This document shows positions 40,134 through 48,668 of a stretch of 64,000 nucleotides of DNA, in pieces (within the stretch, counting starts at the first letter, position 1; each line of letters opens with the position of its first letter). This DNA comes from DASWED01 sp036394995. Its GTDB lineage: Bacteria > Actinomycetota > UBA4738 > JACQTL01. The stretch lies in assembly GCA_036394995.1 (NCBI GenBank), contig DASWED010000105.1, positions 1 to 64,000 on the forward strand, in the 5' to 3' direction. The notes beneath the pieces were generated by a model. That model saw only the letters and a list, made by a program, of their open reading frames with translations, did no database searches and was not told the DNA's origin. The position numbers were made by a program, and so were the translations under genes.

Positions 40134-40579
40134 GATCCGAGACCCGGACGTTCGAGATCACGCCGTCCGAACGGTTCGCGTACGTCGACCTCACCGACGA
40201 GCTGCGACGGGCCGTGAAGGACGCCGGCGTCACCGACGGGATGGCCGTGGCGTTCTGCCCCCACACCACGTGCGCGCTGCTCATCAACGAGTGGGAGGAC
40301 GGCGCCATGCTGGACTTCCGCGAGCGGTTGGAGGCCATCGTGCCGGACGGCGTGTACTACGCGCACGACGACCTGGAGCGCCGGACCCAGAACCTGGCGG
40401 CGCCCCACGAGCGCCAGAACGGCCACGCGCACGTGAAGCAGATGCTGATCGGGGCCACGTCGCACGCCATCCCGGTGTCGGCGGGGGAACCCATGCTGGG
40501 CCGGTGGCAGCGCCTGCTGCTGGTGGAGCTGGACGACCCGCACGAGCGGCACGTCGTGTTCCACGTGTTCGGCGAGTAG
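40130..40579 (+). CDS. yjbQ: YjbQ family protein (UPF0047, secondary thiamine-phosphate synthase-like)
   Basis: 149 aa. Characteristic CPHTTCALLINEWEDG, DDLERRTQNL, ERQNGHAHVKQMLIGAT, and GRWQRLLLVELDDPHER; the conserved His residues form the putative active site. Members have weak thiamine-phosphate synthase activity, physiological role unclear. GTG 40130 overlaps the kinase stop by 4 nt, so it is translationally coupled to the two-component system, an association that may be only positional. Confidence 0.93.
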   Translation: MRSETRTFEITPSERFAYVDLTDELRRAVKDAGVTDGMAVAFCPHTTCALLINEWEDGAMLDFRERLEAIVPDGVYYAHDDLERRTQNLAAPHERQNGHAHVKQMLIGATSHAIPVSAGEPMLGRWQRLLLVELDDPHERHVVFHVFGE

Positions 40580-40590
40580 GCCGGCGTTCG

Positions 40591-40596
40591 TAGACT
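40591..40596 (+). promoter_or_regulatory. Putative -10 element of ispG (near-leaderless)
   Basis: TAGACT ends 9 nt before the ispG ATG. The nine bases TAGACTGGA and the spacing are identical to those before nadC. Confidence 0.55.
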
Positions 40597-40605
40597 GGAT
40601 CTGGG

Positions 40606-41787
40606 ATGAGCATCGAGCGCCGGAAGTCCCGGCAGGTCCGGGTGGGATGGGTCGACGTCGGCGGCGACGCGCCGGTCCGCGTCCAGTCCATGACCACCAC
40701 GAAGACCCACGACGTCAACGCCACGCTGCAGCAGATCGCTTCGCTGGTGGCCACCGGCGTGGACATCGTGCGCGTCGCGGTGCCCCACTGGGAGGACGCG
40801 GAGGCCCTGACGGCCATCGCCGCGAAGTCCACAGTCCCGGTGATCGCCGACATCCACTTCCAGTGGAAGTACGCGATGGCCGCGCTGGAGGCCGGCGTCC
40901 ACGGGCTCCGGATCAACCCCGGCAACATCAAGTTCCCGGACAAGGTCCGGCTCATCGCGCGCGAGGCCAAGGCCCGGGGTGTGCCCATCCGGATCGGGGT
41001 CAACGCCGGGTCGCTGGAGCCGTCCCTGCTGGCGAAGCACGGCCGCCCCACGCCGGAGGCCCTGGTGGAGTCGGCCCTGACCGAGATTCGCCTGCTGGAG
41101 GACGAGGACTTCACCGACATCAAGATCTCGGTGAAGCACTCGAACGTGCGGGAGATGATCGAGGCCTACCGGATGCTGGCCGAGGCATGCGACTACCCGC
41201 TCCACCTGGGCGTCACCGAGGCCGGCCCCATGCCCTCCGGCGGCGTGAAGTCCGCGGTGGGCATCGGGACCCTCCTGGCCGAGGGGATCGGCGACACCAT
41301 CCGGGTCTCCCTCACCGACGACCCCGTCGAGGAGGTCAAGGTCGGGAACTGGATCCTGCAGTCCCTGGGCCTCAAGAAGCGGGGGCTGGACCTGGTGGCC
41401 TGCCCGTCGTGCGGCCGGGCCGAGGTCGACGTCCTGGGCCTGACGAAGAAGGTGAACGAGGCCCTCGACGCCAGCGGGTTGAAGGCCCCCATCCGCGTGG
41501 CCGTGATGGGCTGCGTGGTGAACGGCCCCGGCGAGGCCCGCGAGGCCGACCTGGGCATCGCGGCCGGGAAGGGCTACGGGCAGCTCATCGTGAACGGCGT
41601 GGTCCGGGAGAACCGGATCCCCGAGGACCGGATCGTGGACGTGCTGGTGGCCGAGGCCCGGAAGATGGCCGAGGAGCGCGCCGCCGAGGCCGAGGCCGAC
41701 CCCGAAGGTGGGGGCGGGGCGGAGGGGGACGATCCCGAGCCCGGCGGGGTCAGCACGCTCCACGCCGGCGCGCCATCCGCGAACTGA
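40606..41787 (+). CDS. ispG: 4-hydroxy-3-methylbut-2-enyl diphosphate synthase IspG
   Basis: 393 aa, single-chain bacterial form. MEP-pathway iron-sulfur enzyme converting MEcPP to HMBPP. TIM-barrel N-terminal half (VQSMTTTKTHDVNATLQQI, ADIHFQWKYAM, LRINPGNI, RIGVNAGSLE) and C-terminal cluster domain with Cys266 and Cys269 (ACPSCGR), Cys303 (GCVVNGPGE) and the nearby Glu310. The last 25 residues are an acidic Gly-rich tail. Transcribed from its own near-leaderless promoter. Antisense to its 3' end lies a possible Tat-signal remnant. Confidence 0.97.
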   Translation: MSIERRKSRQVRVGWVDVGGDAPVRVQSMTTTKTHDVNATLQQIASLVATGVDIVRVAVPHWEDAEALTAIAAKSTVPVIADIHFQWKYAMAALEAGVHGLRINPGNIKFPDKVRLIAREAKARGVPIRIGVNAGSLEPSLLAKHGRPTPEALVESALTEIRLLEDEDFTDIKISVKHSNVREMIEAYRMLAEACDYPLHLGVTEAGPMPSGGVKSAVGIGTLLAEGIGDTIRVSLTDDPVEEVKVGNWILQSLGLKKRGLDLVACPSCGRAEVDVLGLTKKVNEALDASGLKAPIRVAVMGCVVNGPGEAREADLGIAAGKGYGQLIVNGVVRENRIPEDRIVDVLVAEARKMAEERAAEAEADPEGGGGAEGDDPEPGGVSTLHAGAPSAN

Positions 41788-41995
41788 TCTGACCACCCAG
41801 CCCAATGCGTCGGCCGCTCACGTCCGGGGCCGGGACGACCTGCCCCACCATCAGACCCGCGGCCGCGCCGCCCGCGGCCGCCAGCAGGCCCCTGCGGCTC
41901 AGCCTGGAACCCTCCGCCCCGGCGGCGCGCGAGCCCCGATCCCCGGCCTCATCGCTGGCGCCCCGGCATTGTGCCCCCTCACGGAGGAAGGGCAC
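41750..41995 (-). pseudogene. Possible remnant: orphan Tat signal peptide antisense to the ispG 3' end
   Basis: The 321-bp gap between ispG and the first delta-60 gene contains, on the minus strand, a frame from GTG 41995 reading SRLSRRGLLAAAGGAAAGL followed by MVGQVVPAPD, a textbook twin-arginine signal peptide. After it the frame runs into antisense ispG and stops at 41750 with no mature domain. Either a Tat-exported protein gene has been deleted at this junction, or GC-rich sequence produced the motif by chance. Nothing else gene-like was seen in the gap except the promoter-like motif of the next gene. Confidence 0.35.
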
Positions 41996-42006
41996 GAGCG
42001 GTGATT

Positions 42007-42039
42007 GGCTTGCCCCGCTCCGGGGTTCGTGGTCTGCTG
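42007..42039 (+). promoter_or_regulatory. Shared promoter-like motif, delta-60 gene 1
   Basis: GGCTTG (42007-42012), 15 nt, CGTGGTCTGCTG (42028-42039), 69 nt before ATG 42109. Both boxes and the spacing are identical at 43442. Confidence 0.5.
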
Positions 42040-42108
42040 TCGCGACCCGTCCGGACATGCCTCCGGCGTGACACCGACGACCGCCGCCCGCGGAGGAGGA
42101 ACCACGAC

Positions 42109-43365
42109 ATGCGGAAGACTGCGCTCGCCGCCGCGGCGACGGCATGGCTGCTCACGATCGGGGCCGGGACGTCGTGGGCCACGTCCGGCGACCTCGACAC
42201 CTCGTTCAGCGGGGACGGCCGGGTCGCGACCGTGGTCAGCGGAGACGCGAGCGACGCCTGGGACGTCGCGGTCCAGGACGACGGCAAGATCGTGGTGGTG
42301 GGGAGCGCCGGAGTGGACTTCCAGCACGCCGACTGGGGGCTCGTCCGCTACAAGCGGGGCGGGGCCCTCGACAAGTCCTTCAGCGGCGACGGCAAGGTCA
42401 CGACGAGCTGGACGGCCGGCGACGACGAGGCCTACGCGGTGAAGATCCTGCCGAACGGGAAGATCCTCGTGGCCGGGCAGGCGGGCCTGGACATCGGGAT
42501 CGCCCGGTACACGCCAGCCGGACAGCTCGACGACACCTTCGGCGGCGGCGACGGGAAGGTCGTCACGAACCTGACCCCGAGCCAGGACTTCCCCTGGGAC
42601 ATCGAGCTGCTGGACCACGGGCAATTCCTGGTTGCCGGCGACGCGGGCGACAACGCGGTGGTGCTCCGCTACAACAAGAACGGGGGGCGTGACATGACGT
42701 TCGGGACGAACGGCATGGCCAAGGCCCACTTCTCCTCCTCGGCGAACGCGCGCGAGATGGCCCTGCAGCCAAACGGGAAGATCCTGGTGACCGGATTCCT
42801 CTTCTCGAGTCCGTTCTCGACGTTCCTGGCCCGCTTCACGTCCGACGGCCACCTCGACCACACGTTCGGGCAGAACCACGACGGCAAGGTGGTGACCCTC
42901 GAGGCCCGTGACAGCGAGGGGTGGGGGCTCTACGTCCTGTCCGGCGGCACTATCGTCCTGCTGGGGTACGCGAACTCCGTGATCGGCGACGACACGACCC
43001 GCGACGCGGTCCTGGAGTGGTTCACGAAGACCGGGGAGACGGACACGGAATTCGGGGGCGGCGACGGCCGGGCCTTCCTGGACCTCGGGGACGAGAACGA
43101 CTTCGTCCTGGCGACCGCGAGGCAGGCCGACGGCAAGTTCCTGCTGGCCGGCTCGTCGGGCGACCAGGCCGTCGTGGCGCGGGTCAAGCCCGGCGGGACG
43201 CTCGACCACTCGTTCTCGGGCAACGGCGTGGCGAAGGCGGGGTTCGCCGGGGGCGCGCAGTTCTGGGGGGTCGGCCTCACGCCGACGAATCGGATCGTGG
43301 CCAGCGGCTACGTCTCCGCCCAGGGCCAGCCCGAGAAGTACGCCACGGCTCGGTTCCTGCCGTAG
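42109..43365 (+). CDS. Secreted delta-60 repeat beta-propeller protein 1
   Basis: 418 aa. Signal peptide MRKTALAAAATAWLLTIGAG with cleavage near SWA. The mature protein is made of about seven repeats of 50-60 residues with the delta-60 core G-x-LD-x-[TS]F-[GS]-x-[DN]G-[KR]V (GDLDTSFSGDGRV, GALDKSFSGDGKV, GQLDDTFGGGDGKV, GHLDHTFGQNHDGKV, GTLDHSFSGNGVA) and DGKI-[VL]-V-[AV]-G strands. Such repeats build propellers; no catalytic site is known. ATG 42109 follows GGAGGAGG. Closely similar genes lie at 43504 and 50011. Confidence 0.87.
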   Translation: MRKTALAAAATAWLLTIGAGTSWATSGDLDTSFSGDGRVATVVSGDASDAWDVAVQDDGKIVVVGSAGVDFQHADWGLVRYKRGGALDKSFSGDGKVTTSWTAGDDEAYAVKILPNGKILVAGQAGLDIGIARYTPAGQLDDTFGGGDGKVVTNLTPSQDFPWDIELLDHGQFLVAGDAGDNAVVLRYNKNGGRDMTFGTNGMAKAHFSSSANAREMALQPNGKILVTGFLFSSPFSTFLARFTSDGHLDHTFGQNHDGKVVTLEARDSEGWGLYVLSGGTIVLLGYANSVIGDDTTRDAVLEWFTKTGETDTEFGGGDGRAFLDLGDENDFVLATARQADGKFLLAGSSGDQAVVARVKPGGTLDHSFSGNGVAKAGFAGGAQFWGVGLTPTNRIVASGYVSAQGQPEKYATARFLP

Positions 43366-43441
43366 GAGCCGCCGGACCGCCGGAGGGGCCGGCGGGGCCC
43401 GCTTCATGTCGGGCTGACAGCCGTCCGGTGGGACACCTGTG

Positions 43442-43474
43442 GGCTTGTGGGGGGCCCCGGTCCGTGGTCTGCTG
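43442..43474 (+). promoter_or_regulatory. Shared promoter-like motif, delta-60 gene 2
   Basis: GGCTTG (43442-43447), 15 nt, CGTGGTCTGCTG (43463-43474), 29 nt before GTG 43504. Exact match in both boxes and spacing to 42007. Confidence 0.5.
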
Positions 43475-43503
43475 GCGGCGCTGACCTCGGGGGAGGAGCC
43501 CAT

Positions 43504-44784
43504 GTGCGTCGCAGAACGCTGACTCGTGCCGTCCTGACCGTAGCCTTCGCGGCCGCGGTGGTGTCCGGAACCATCCAGCCGGCGTCGGCCGACCCGGGGG
43601 ACCTCGACCCGTCGTTCGACGGCGACGGCCAGGCCGTCGCCGAGTTCGCCGTGGGGTCCTCGGGCGCCTCGGCGGTCGCGCTGCAGGCAGACGGCAAGAT
43701 CCTCGTGGGGGGATACATCTGGCTGAGCGACACGGACAAGGCCTTCGCCCTCGTTCGCTTCAGGCCCGGCGGGGCCCTCGACACGTCCTTCGGCGAGCAG
43801 GGCGAGGTGATAATGAACATCACCGCCGAGGACGATGTCATCCGGGCGCTGGCCGTGGTGGGGGGCAGCGGCAAGATCCTCGCGGCCGGGGAGATCGGGG
43901 GCGACTTCGGCCTGGCCAGGTTCACGGCGGACGGAACGCGCGACGACACGTTTCACGGGGGCGGCTGGACCACGGTGGACTTCGCCCATGACCTCGACGC
44001 CGCCTATGCCGTCGCCGTCGCTCCGGAAGGGAAGCTGGTGCTCGCCGGGTTCGCCACCGTCCAGGGCGTGCTCCGGTTCGCCCTGGCCCGCCTGACTCCC
44101 GGCGGAGCCAAGGACTCGACCTTCTCCGGCGATGGCCGGGTGACCACGAAGATGGGGAACCAGGACAACTTCGCCATCGACGTCCTGGTCCAGGGGGACG
44201 GCTCGATCCTGGCGGCCGGGACCCTACGGGGTGTTACCGCCGACAGGCCCGCGATGGCCGCTTACCGGCCGAACGGCACGCTCGACCCCGACTTCGGCAA
44301 CGGGGGGAAGTCGGTCCACGACGTCGGGTCCGACTACGGCATCGACGGGGTCGTCCGGCTGGCATCGGGGAAGCTGATGATGGCGGGATCGATCCAGAAG
44401 GAAGATGGGGGCCTCGACATCGGACTCGTCAGGTTCACCGCGGCCGGGGCGCCGGACCCGTCGTTCGGGTCGAACGGCCTGGTGCGCCGGGACTTCGGGT
44501 CGGCCGAAGTCGTCACCGATCTGCGCCGCAGCGGGAAGAAGCTGCTCGTCAGCATGCTCCGCGTCAAGGGGCAGGACCAGCACCTGGCGGTGGCCCGCTT
44601 CATGGGGGACGGCTCGAAGGACACGTCCTTCGGGGTCCTCGGGATCGCGGCCACCACCCTCCCCGCGGTGGACGCCGGCGGCGTGGTCCGCCAGACGAAC
44701 GGGCGCATCGTCACCGTGGGCGCGGCCGGGACCGACGAGGATGCACCGGAGGGGTTCCTGGCGGCCCGCTTCCTGGCGGCCTGA
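43504..44784 (+). CDS. Secreted delta-60 repeat beta-propeller protein 2
   Basis: 426 aa from GTG 43504, which has GGGAGGAG five bases upstream and gives a clean signal peptide (MRRRTLTRAVLTVAFAAAVV, cleavage near ASA). Repeats include GDLDPSFDGDGQAV, GALDTSFGEQGEV, GAKDSTFSGDGRV, GTLDPDFGNGGK, GAPDPSFGSNGLV and GSKDTSFGVLGI. It begins 138 nt after delta-60 gene 1 and carries the same upstream motif, so the two look like a tandem duplication with independent promoters. No catalytic motif. Surface or extracellular role unknown. Confidence 0.87.
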   Translation: MRRRTLTRAVLTVAFAAAVVSGTIQPASADPGDLDPSFDGDGQAVAEFAVGSSGASAVALQADGKILVGGYIWLSDTDKAFALVRFRPGGALDTSFGEQGEVIMNITAEDDVIRALAVVGGSGKILAAGEIGGDFGLARFTADGTRDDTFHGGGWTTVDFAHDLDAAYAVAVAPEGKLVLAGFATVQGVLRFALARLTPGGAKDSTFSGDGRVTTKMGNQDNFAIDVLVQGDGSILAAGTLRGVTADRPAMAAYRPNGTLDPDFGNGGKSVHDVGSDYGIDGVVRLASGKLMMAGSIQKEDGGLDIGLVRFTAAGAPDPSFGSNGLVRRDFGSAEVVTDLRRSGKKLLVSMLRVKGQDQHLAVARFMGDGSKDTSFGVLGIAATTLPAVDAGGVVRQTNGRIVTVGAAGTDEDAPEGFLAARFLAA

Positions 44785-44907
44785 TCCGGCCATCCATCGC
44801 GAACCTCCTCCGTTTGCGGACCCCGAGCGCTGGGTACCAACCGGGCGACATTCAGAGGGGATGACAGCCCGCGCTCCGCGGCCCAACGCTCACCCGGGAG
44901 GGACTCC

Positions 44908-46716
44908 ATGCGCCGGATCGTGCTCGTCCTGTTGCTCGCCGCCGCCCTGGTACCGGCGGTCAGATCGTTCGCCGCCACACCGGATTCGGGAACGGTGACG
45001 GCCACCGCCGGCTCGTTGTCCTATGCCGGCGCCGAGATCTCAGCGGTCCCCCCGGCCGCGTCCCGTCGAGTGTGCCTCGAGGACCAGAACTGCGACACGT
45101 TCCAGCTTACCGTGAACGTCCCGAGCTCGTTCTACAAGACCGCCGACCGCGTCCTCACCGCGACCATCGCCTGGACCGACTCGGCGAACGACCTCGACCT
45201 GTACGTGTGCAGCGGGTCCGAGAGCGACGATCCCGAGTGCATCAACAACCTGGTGGCGTCATCGACCAGCACCGGGACGAAGACCGAGACCGTCACCGTG
45301 AAGGATCCCGCCCCCGGGCTGTACCGGGTGATCGCGGCGGCCTACGGCGGGGACTCCGCCTACAAGGGGACCATCACCTTCGCCGCGCCCAAGGCGGTCA
45401 CCGGCCCCGCTCCGGTTCGCTCGACCTCGAACGGATTCGCGTGGCAGGCCCGGGCCGTGGCGAACGACTCGAGCTTCGGTGAGCCGAGCATCGACGTGAA
45501 CCACGCAGGCGACATCTTCGTCGTCGCTCCCGGCGGGGCTGGGGTCCAGATGTGGCGCTCGTTCGACGGCGGGTTCACGTTCGATCACCGGGAGATCGGC
45601 TCGTCCGGCGGCGGCGGGGACTCCGAGATCGAGTTCTCGCTGAACGACGTGGGGTACACGGCCGACCTCGAGATCACGGACTCGGCCGTGTCGCGCTCCA
45701 CCAATGACTTCAAGACGTTCACCCAGCAGACGGTGGGCATCGAGATGGACCGGCAGTGGCTGGCCCACAAGTGCAGCCGGCAGGTGTTCCTCGGGTACCA
45801 CGACTTCGTGCTGGAGGGGGAGTTCCTCAATCGATCAGGCGACGGCGGCAAGACGTGGGACCAGGTCCCGACGCCGATGAGTCCGTCCGGATCCGCGCCG
45901 GGGACCCAGGACGTCGAGATCCTCGCGGACCAGGACGTGAACACGTTCTCGGGCCCGGTCGTGGTGGACCAGCACAACGGCAACGTCTACGTGGTCTTCG
46001 CCATCTCCACGACCGAGGGGAACGTGACTACCGGTACGCCACCGTTCGGCGACCCAGAGCAGGTCGTGGTGGCCGCGTCGCACGACAATGGGCACACGTT
46101 CAAGCTGCACCTGGTGCAGGGCGGCGAGCCGGGCACGCTGGCCGGCGTGATCTTCCCGTGGATCACGATCGACCGCGCCGGGACCGTGTACGTCTCGTAC
46201 GCCGGCCGGGCCGTGGAGGGCGGCCCCATCAACGTCATGCTGGTGTCGTCGTCGGACGGCGGGGACACGTGGAGCAAGCCGTACCGGGTGAACAAGGACG
46301 CCACCGGGCACTCCCACATCTACACGACGATCTCGGCCGGCGACGCCGGAGTGGTGGACGTGGCGTGGTACACGGGGAGCACCACGGACCCCGATTCTTC
46401 GGACAACGTGTGGCACCTGGACTTCGCCCAGGTCCGCAAGGCCAACACCGCGAGCCCGCAGATCAAGCAGTCCCGCCCGTACCCGGCCGTGATCCACAAG
46501 GGCGACATCTGCCTGCAGGGGATCCTCTGCGAGCTGGGCGGGGACCGTTCGCTGCTGGACTTCTTCCAGATCCAGGTGGGGCCGGACGGCCGGGCCAACA
46601 TCGCGTTCGCCAACAACGCCTCGCCGGACGGGACCCAGCGCGTGTGGTACGTCGGCCAGACAGGCGGCCCCTCGGCCGGCAACGGCCTCCAGGACACCAA
46701 CTGGTGCAAGAAATGA
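44908..46716 (+). CDS. Secreted BNR-repeat protein 3 with N-terminal PPC-like domain
   Basis: 602 aa. Signal peptide MRRIVLVLLLAAALVPAVRS (to about FAA). Residues 30-160 form a beta-sandwich with WTDSANDLDLYVCSG and PGLYRVIAAAYGG, resembling pre-peptidase C-terminal (PPC) domains of exported enzymes. A propeller with Asp-box-like RSFDGGFTF, SGDGGKTW, SHDNGHTF and SSDGGDTW follows; paired cysteines occur early and at the C-terminus (ICLQGILC, DTNWC). ATG 44908 has GGGAGGG five bases upstream. Enzymatic activity not evident. Confidence 0.85.
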   Translation: MRRIVLVLLLAAALVPAVRSFAATPDSGTVTATAGSLSYAGAEISAVPPAASRRVCLEDQNCDTFQLTVNVPSSFYKTADRVLTATIAWTDSANDLDLYVCSGSESDDPECINNLVASSTSTGTKTETVTVKDPAPGLYRVIAAAYGGDSAYKGTITFAAPKAVTGPAPVRSTSNGFAWQARAVANDSSFGEPSIDVNHAGDIFVVAPGGAGVQMWRSFDGGFTFDHREIGSSGGGGDSEIEFSLNDVGYTADLEITDSAVSRSTNDFKTFTQQTVGIEMDRQWLAHKCSRQVFLGYHDFVLEGEFLNRSGDGGKTWDQVPTPMSPSGSAPGTQDVEILADQDVNTFSGPVVVDQHNGNVYVVFAISTTEGNVTTGTPPFGDPEQVVVAASHDNGHTFKLHLVQGGEPGTLAGVIFPWITIDRAGTVYVSYAGRAVEGGPINVMLVSSSDGGDTWSKPYRVNKDATGHSHIYTTISAGDAGVVDVAWYTGSTTDPDSSDNVWHLDFAQVRKANTASPQIKQSRPYPAVIHKGDICLQGILCELGGDRSLLDFFQIQVGPDGRANIAFANNASPDGTQRVWYVGQTGGPSAGNGLQDTNWCKK

Positions 46717-46820
46717 CGCTCACCGGCTGACCTGCCGACCGGTCCGAGCGCCATCGGCATCGGGTCTTCGCGACGGGCCCGAATCCGAGCACGCCATCCG
46801 GATCGGGTCTCGGGGGGCAG

Positions 46821-46841
46821 TCGGGGGGCGGAGCCCCCCGA
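46821..46841 (-). terminator. Perfect 9-bp hairpin between BNR protein 3 and proS
   Basis: TCGGGGGGC-GGA-GCCCCCCGA. Read on the minus strand it has the same GGGGG-CTCC-GCCCCC core as the hairpin after rseP (37732), so it appears to be an inverted copy of one element. It overlaps where a -35 box of proS would lie. Confidence 0.55.
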
Positions 46842-46842
46842 C

Positions 46843-46848
46843 TATATT
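46843..46848 (+). promoter_or_regulatory. Putative -10 element of proS (leaderless)
   Basis: TATATT, the most AT-rich hexamer in the neighbourhood, ends 7 nt before ATG 46856; it abuts the hairpin at 46821-46841. Confidence 0.55.
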
Positions 46849-46855
46849 GCTGGCC

Positions 46856-48586
46856 ATGCGGTTCTCGAAGCTGTTCGCGCGCACCCTGCGGGAGGCCCCC
46901 GCGGAGGCCGACGTGGCCTCCCACGTGCTGCTGCTGCGGGCCGCGTACATCCGGAAGGTCGCGGCCGGGATCTACACCCTGCTCCCACTGGGATGGCGCC
47001 AGATGCGGAAGATCGAGGCCATCGTCCGCGAGGAGATGGACGCCGCCGGGGCCCAGGAGCTCCGGATGCCCATCGTCCTGCCGGCCGAGCCGTGGAAGGA
47101 GACCGGCCGGTGGGAGACCTACGGCGACCTCATGTTCAAGGTCACCGACCGCCACGGCCGGGAGTTGGGGCTGGGGCCGACACACGAGGAGGTCGTCACC
47201 CCGCTCGTGGCCGGCGAGTTCGGCTCGTACCGCGACCTCCCTGTGAACCTGTACCAGATCGAATGGAAGTACCGGGACGAGTTCCGGCCCCGGTTCGGCC
47301 TGCTGCGGGGCCGGGAGTTCCTGATGAAGGACGCGTACTCGTTCGACCGGGACGACGACGGCATGCGGGCCTCGTACGACGTGATGATGGACGCGTACCG
47401 GCGGATCCACGACCGTTCCGGGCTCGAGTACCGGGTGGTCGAGGCCGACCCGGGGCAGATCGGCGGCGGGATCAACCACGAGTTCATCGCGGTGGCCGGG
47501 GTCGGCGAGGACTGGTTCCTGTACTGCGAGACCTGCGACTACGCCGCGGACGTGGAGGCCGCGGTGGTGGTGGCCCCCGGCGCGGGCGAGCCGGACCCGG
47601 TGCCCGTCGACCCCTCGGAGATGGAACCGCTCCAGGAGGTGGACACCCCCGGACGATCCAGCATCGAGGCCGTCTCGGAGTTCCTGGGGCGCCCCGAGAC
47701 CGAGATGCTGAAGTGCATGCTGTACGACGCCGGTGGGAACACGGTGGCCGTGCTGATCCGGGGCGACCGCGAGGTGAACGACGAGAAGGTGGGGCGGGCC
47801 ATGTGGCCGGCCCCCACGCGGCTGTTCGACGATCAGGACTTCCCGAAGCGGGGGTTCGTGAAGGGCTTCGTGGGCCCCCAGTCGATGGGGGAGAACGTGA
47901 CGGTCCTGGCCGACCACTCCGTGCGGGAGGGGCGGAACTGGGTCACCGGCGCGAACCGGGCGGACGCCCACGTGACGGGAGCGAACGTCGGGCGCGACTT
48001 CCGGGTGGACCGGTGGGAGGACCTGGCCCAGGTCCGGGAGGGCGACCCCTGCCCCGTGGACGGCGGGACCCTCCGGCAGGGCCGGGGCATCGTGGCCTCG
48101 CACATCTACCAGCTGGGGACGCGGTACTCGGAACCCCTGAAGGCTCGCTTCCTGGACGAGGACGGCCAGGAGCGGCCCTACGTGATGGGGTGCTACGGCA
48201 TCGGCCTGACCCGCATCGCCGCGGCGGCCGCCGAGCAGCACCACGACGACGCCGGGCTGACCTGGCCCAAGGCCATCGCCCCGTACCACGTGGTGGTGGT
48301 GCCGACGAACATGGACCAGGAGCCCGTGGTCCGCGAAGCGGAGCGGATCTACCGGGAGCTGTCCGGAGAGGGCTGCGAGGTGGTCCTGGACGACCGCGAC
48401 GAACGGGCCGGGGTCAAGCTCAACGACGCCGACCTCATCGGCTACCCGGTGCAGGTGGTGATCGGCAAGCGAGGCATCGAGTCCGGCCAGGCCGACCTCA
48501 AGCTCCGCGCCACGGGCGAGCGGTCGCAGGCGCCGCTGGCGTCGGCGGCGCAGGCCGCGCTCGACCTCCTGTCCCGGGCCCTGTAG
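46856..48586 (+). CDS. proS: Prolyl-tRNA synthetase, bacterial type with editing domain
   Basis: 576 aa. Class II synthetase charging tRNA-Pro. Motif 1 and 2 are in LLPLGWRQMRKIEAIVREEMD and YRDEFRPRFGLLRGREFLMKDAYSF; the INS editing domain (about 225-390; VNDEKVGRA, NVTVLADHSVREGRNWVTGANRADAHVTG) is present; motif 3 YVMGCYGIGLTRIAAAAAEQ and the anticodon-binding domain follow. ATG 46856 was preferred over TTG 46847 because TATATT lies at leaderless spacing and the family starts MRFSKLFA. Confidence 0.97.
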   Translation: MRFSKLFARTLREAPAEADVASHVLLLRAAYIRKVAAGIYTLLPLGWRQMRKIEAIVREEMDAAGAQELRMPIVLPAEPWKETGRWETYGDLMFKVTDRHGRELGLGPTHEEVVTPLVAGEFGSYRDLPVNLYQIEWKYRDEFRPRFGLLRGREFLMKDAYSFDRDDDGMRASYDVMMDAYRRIHDRSGLEYRVVEADPGQIGGGINHEFIAVAGVGEDWFLYCETCDYAADVEAAVVVAPGAGEPDPVPVDPSEMEPLQEVDTPGRSSIEAVSEFLGRPETEMLKCMLYDAGGNTVAVLIRGDREVNDEKVGRAMWPAPTRLFDDQDFPKRGFVKGFVGPQSMGENVTVLADHSVREGRNWVTGANRADAHVTGANVGRDFRVDRWEDLAQVREGDPCPVDGGTLRQGRGIVASHIYQLGTRYSEPLKARFLDEDGQERPYVMGCYGIGLTRIAAAAAEQHHDDAGLTWPKAIAPYHVVVVPTNMDQEPVVREAERIYRELSGEGCEVVLDDRDERAGVKLNDADLIGYPVQVVIGKRGIESGQADLKLRATGERSQAPLASAAQAALDLLSRAL

Positions 48587-48668
48587 CGCCCGTCTCGTTC
48601 GCCGTCTTGCGGCGGGGCTCCCCCTGCTGTCACGCTATGGCCCTGGGAGTCGCCGAGTCGGGTGAGGG

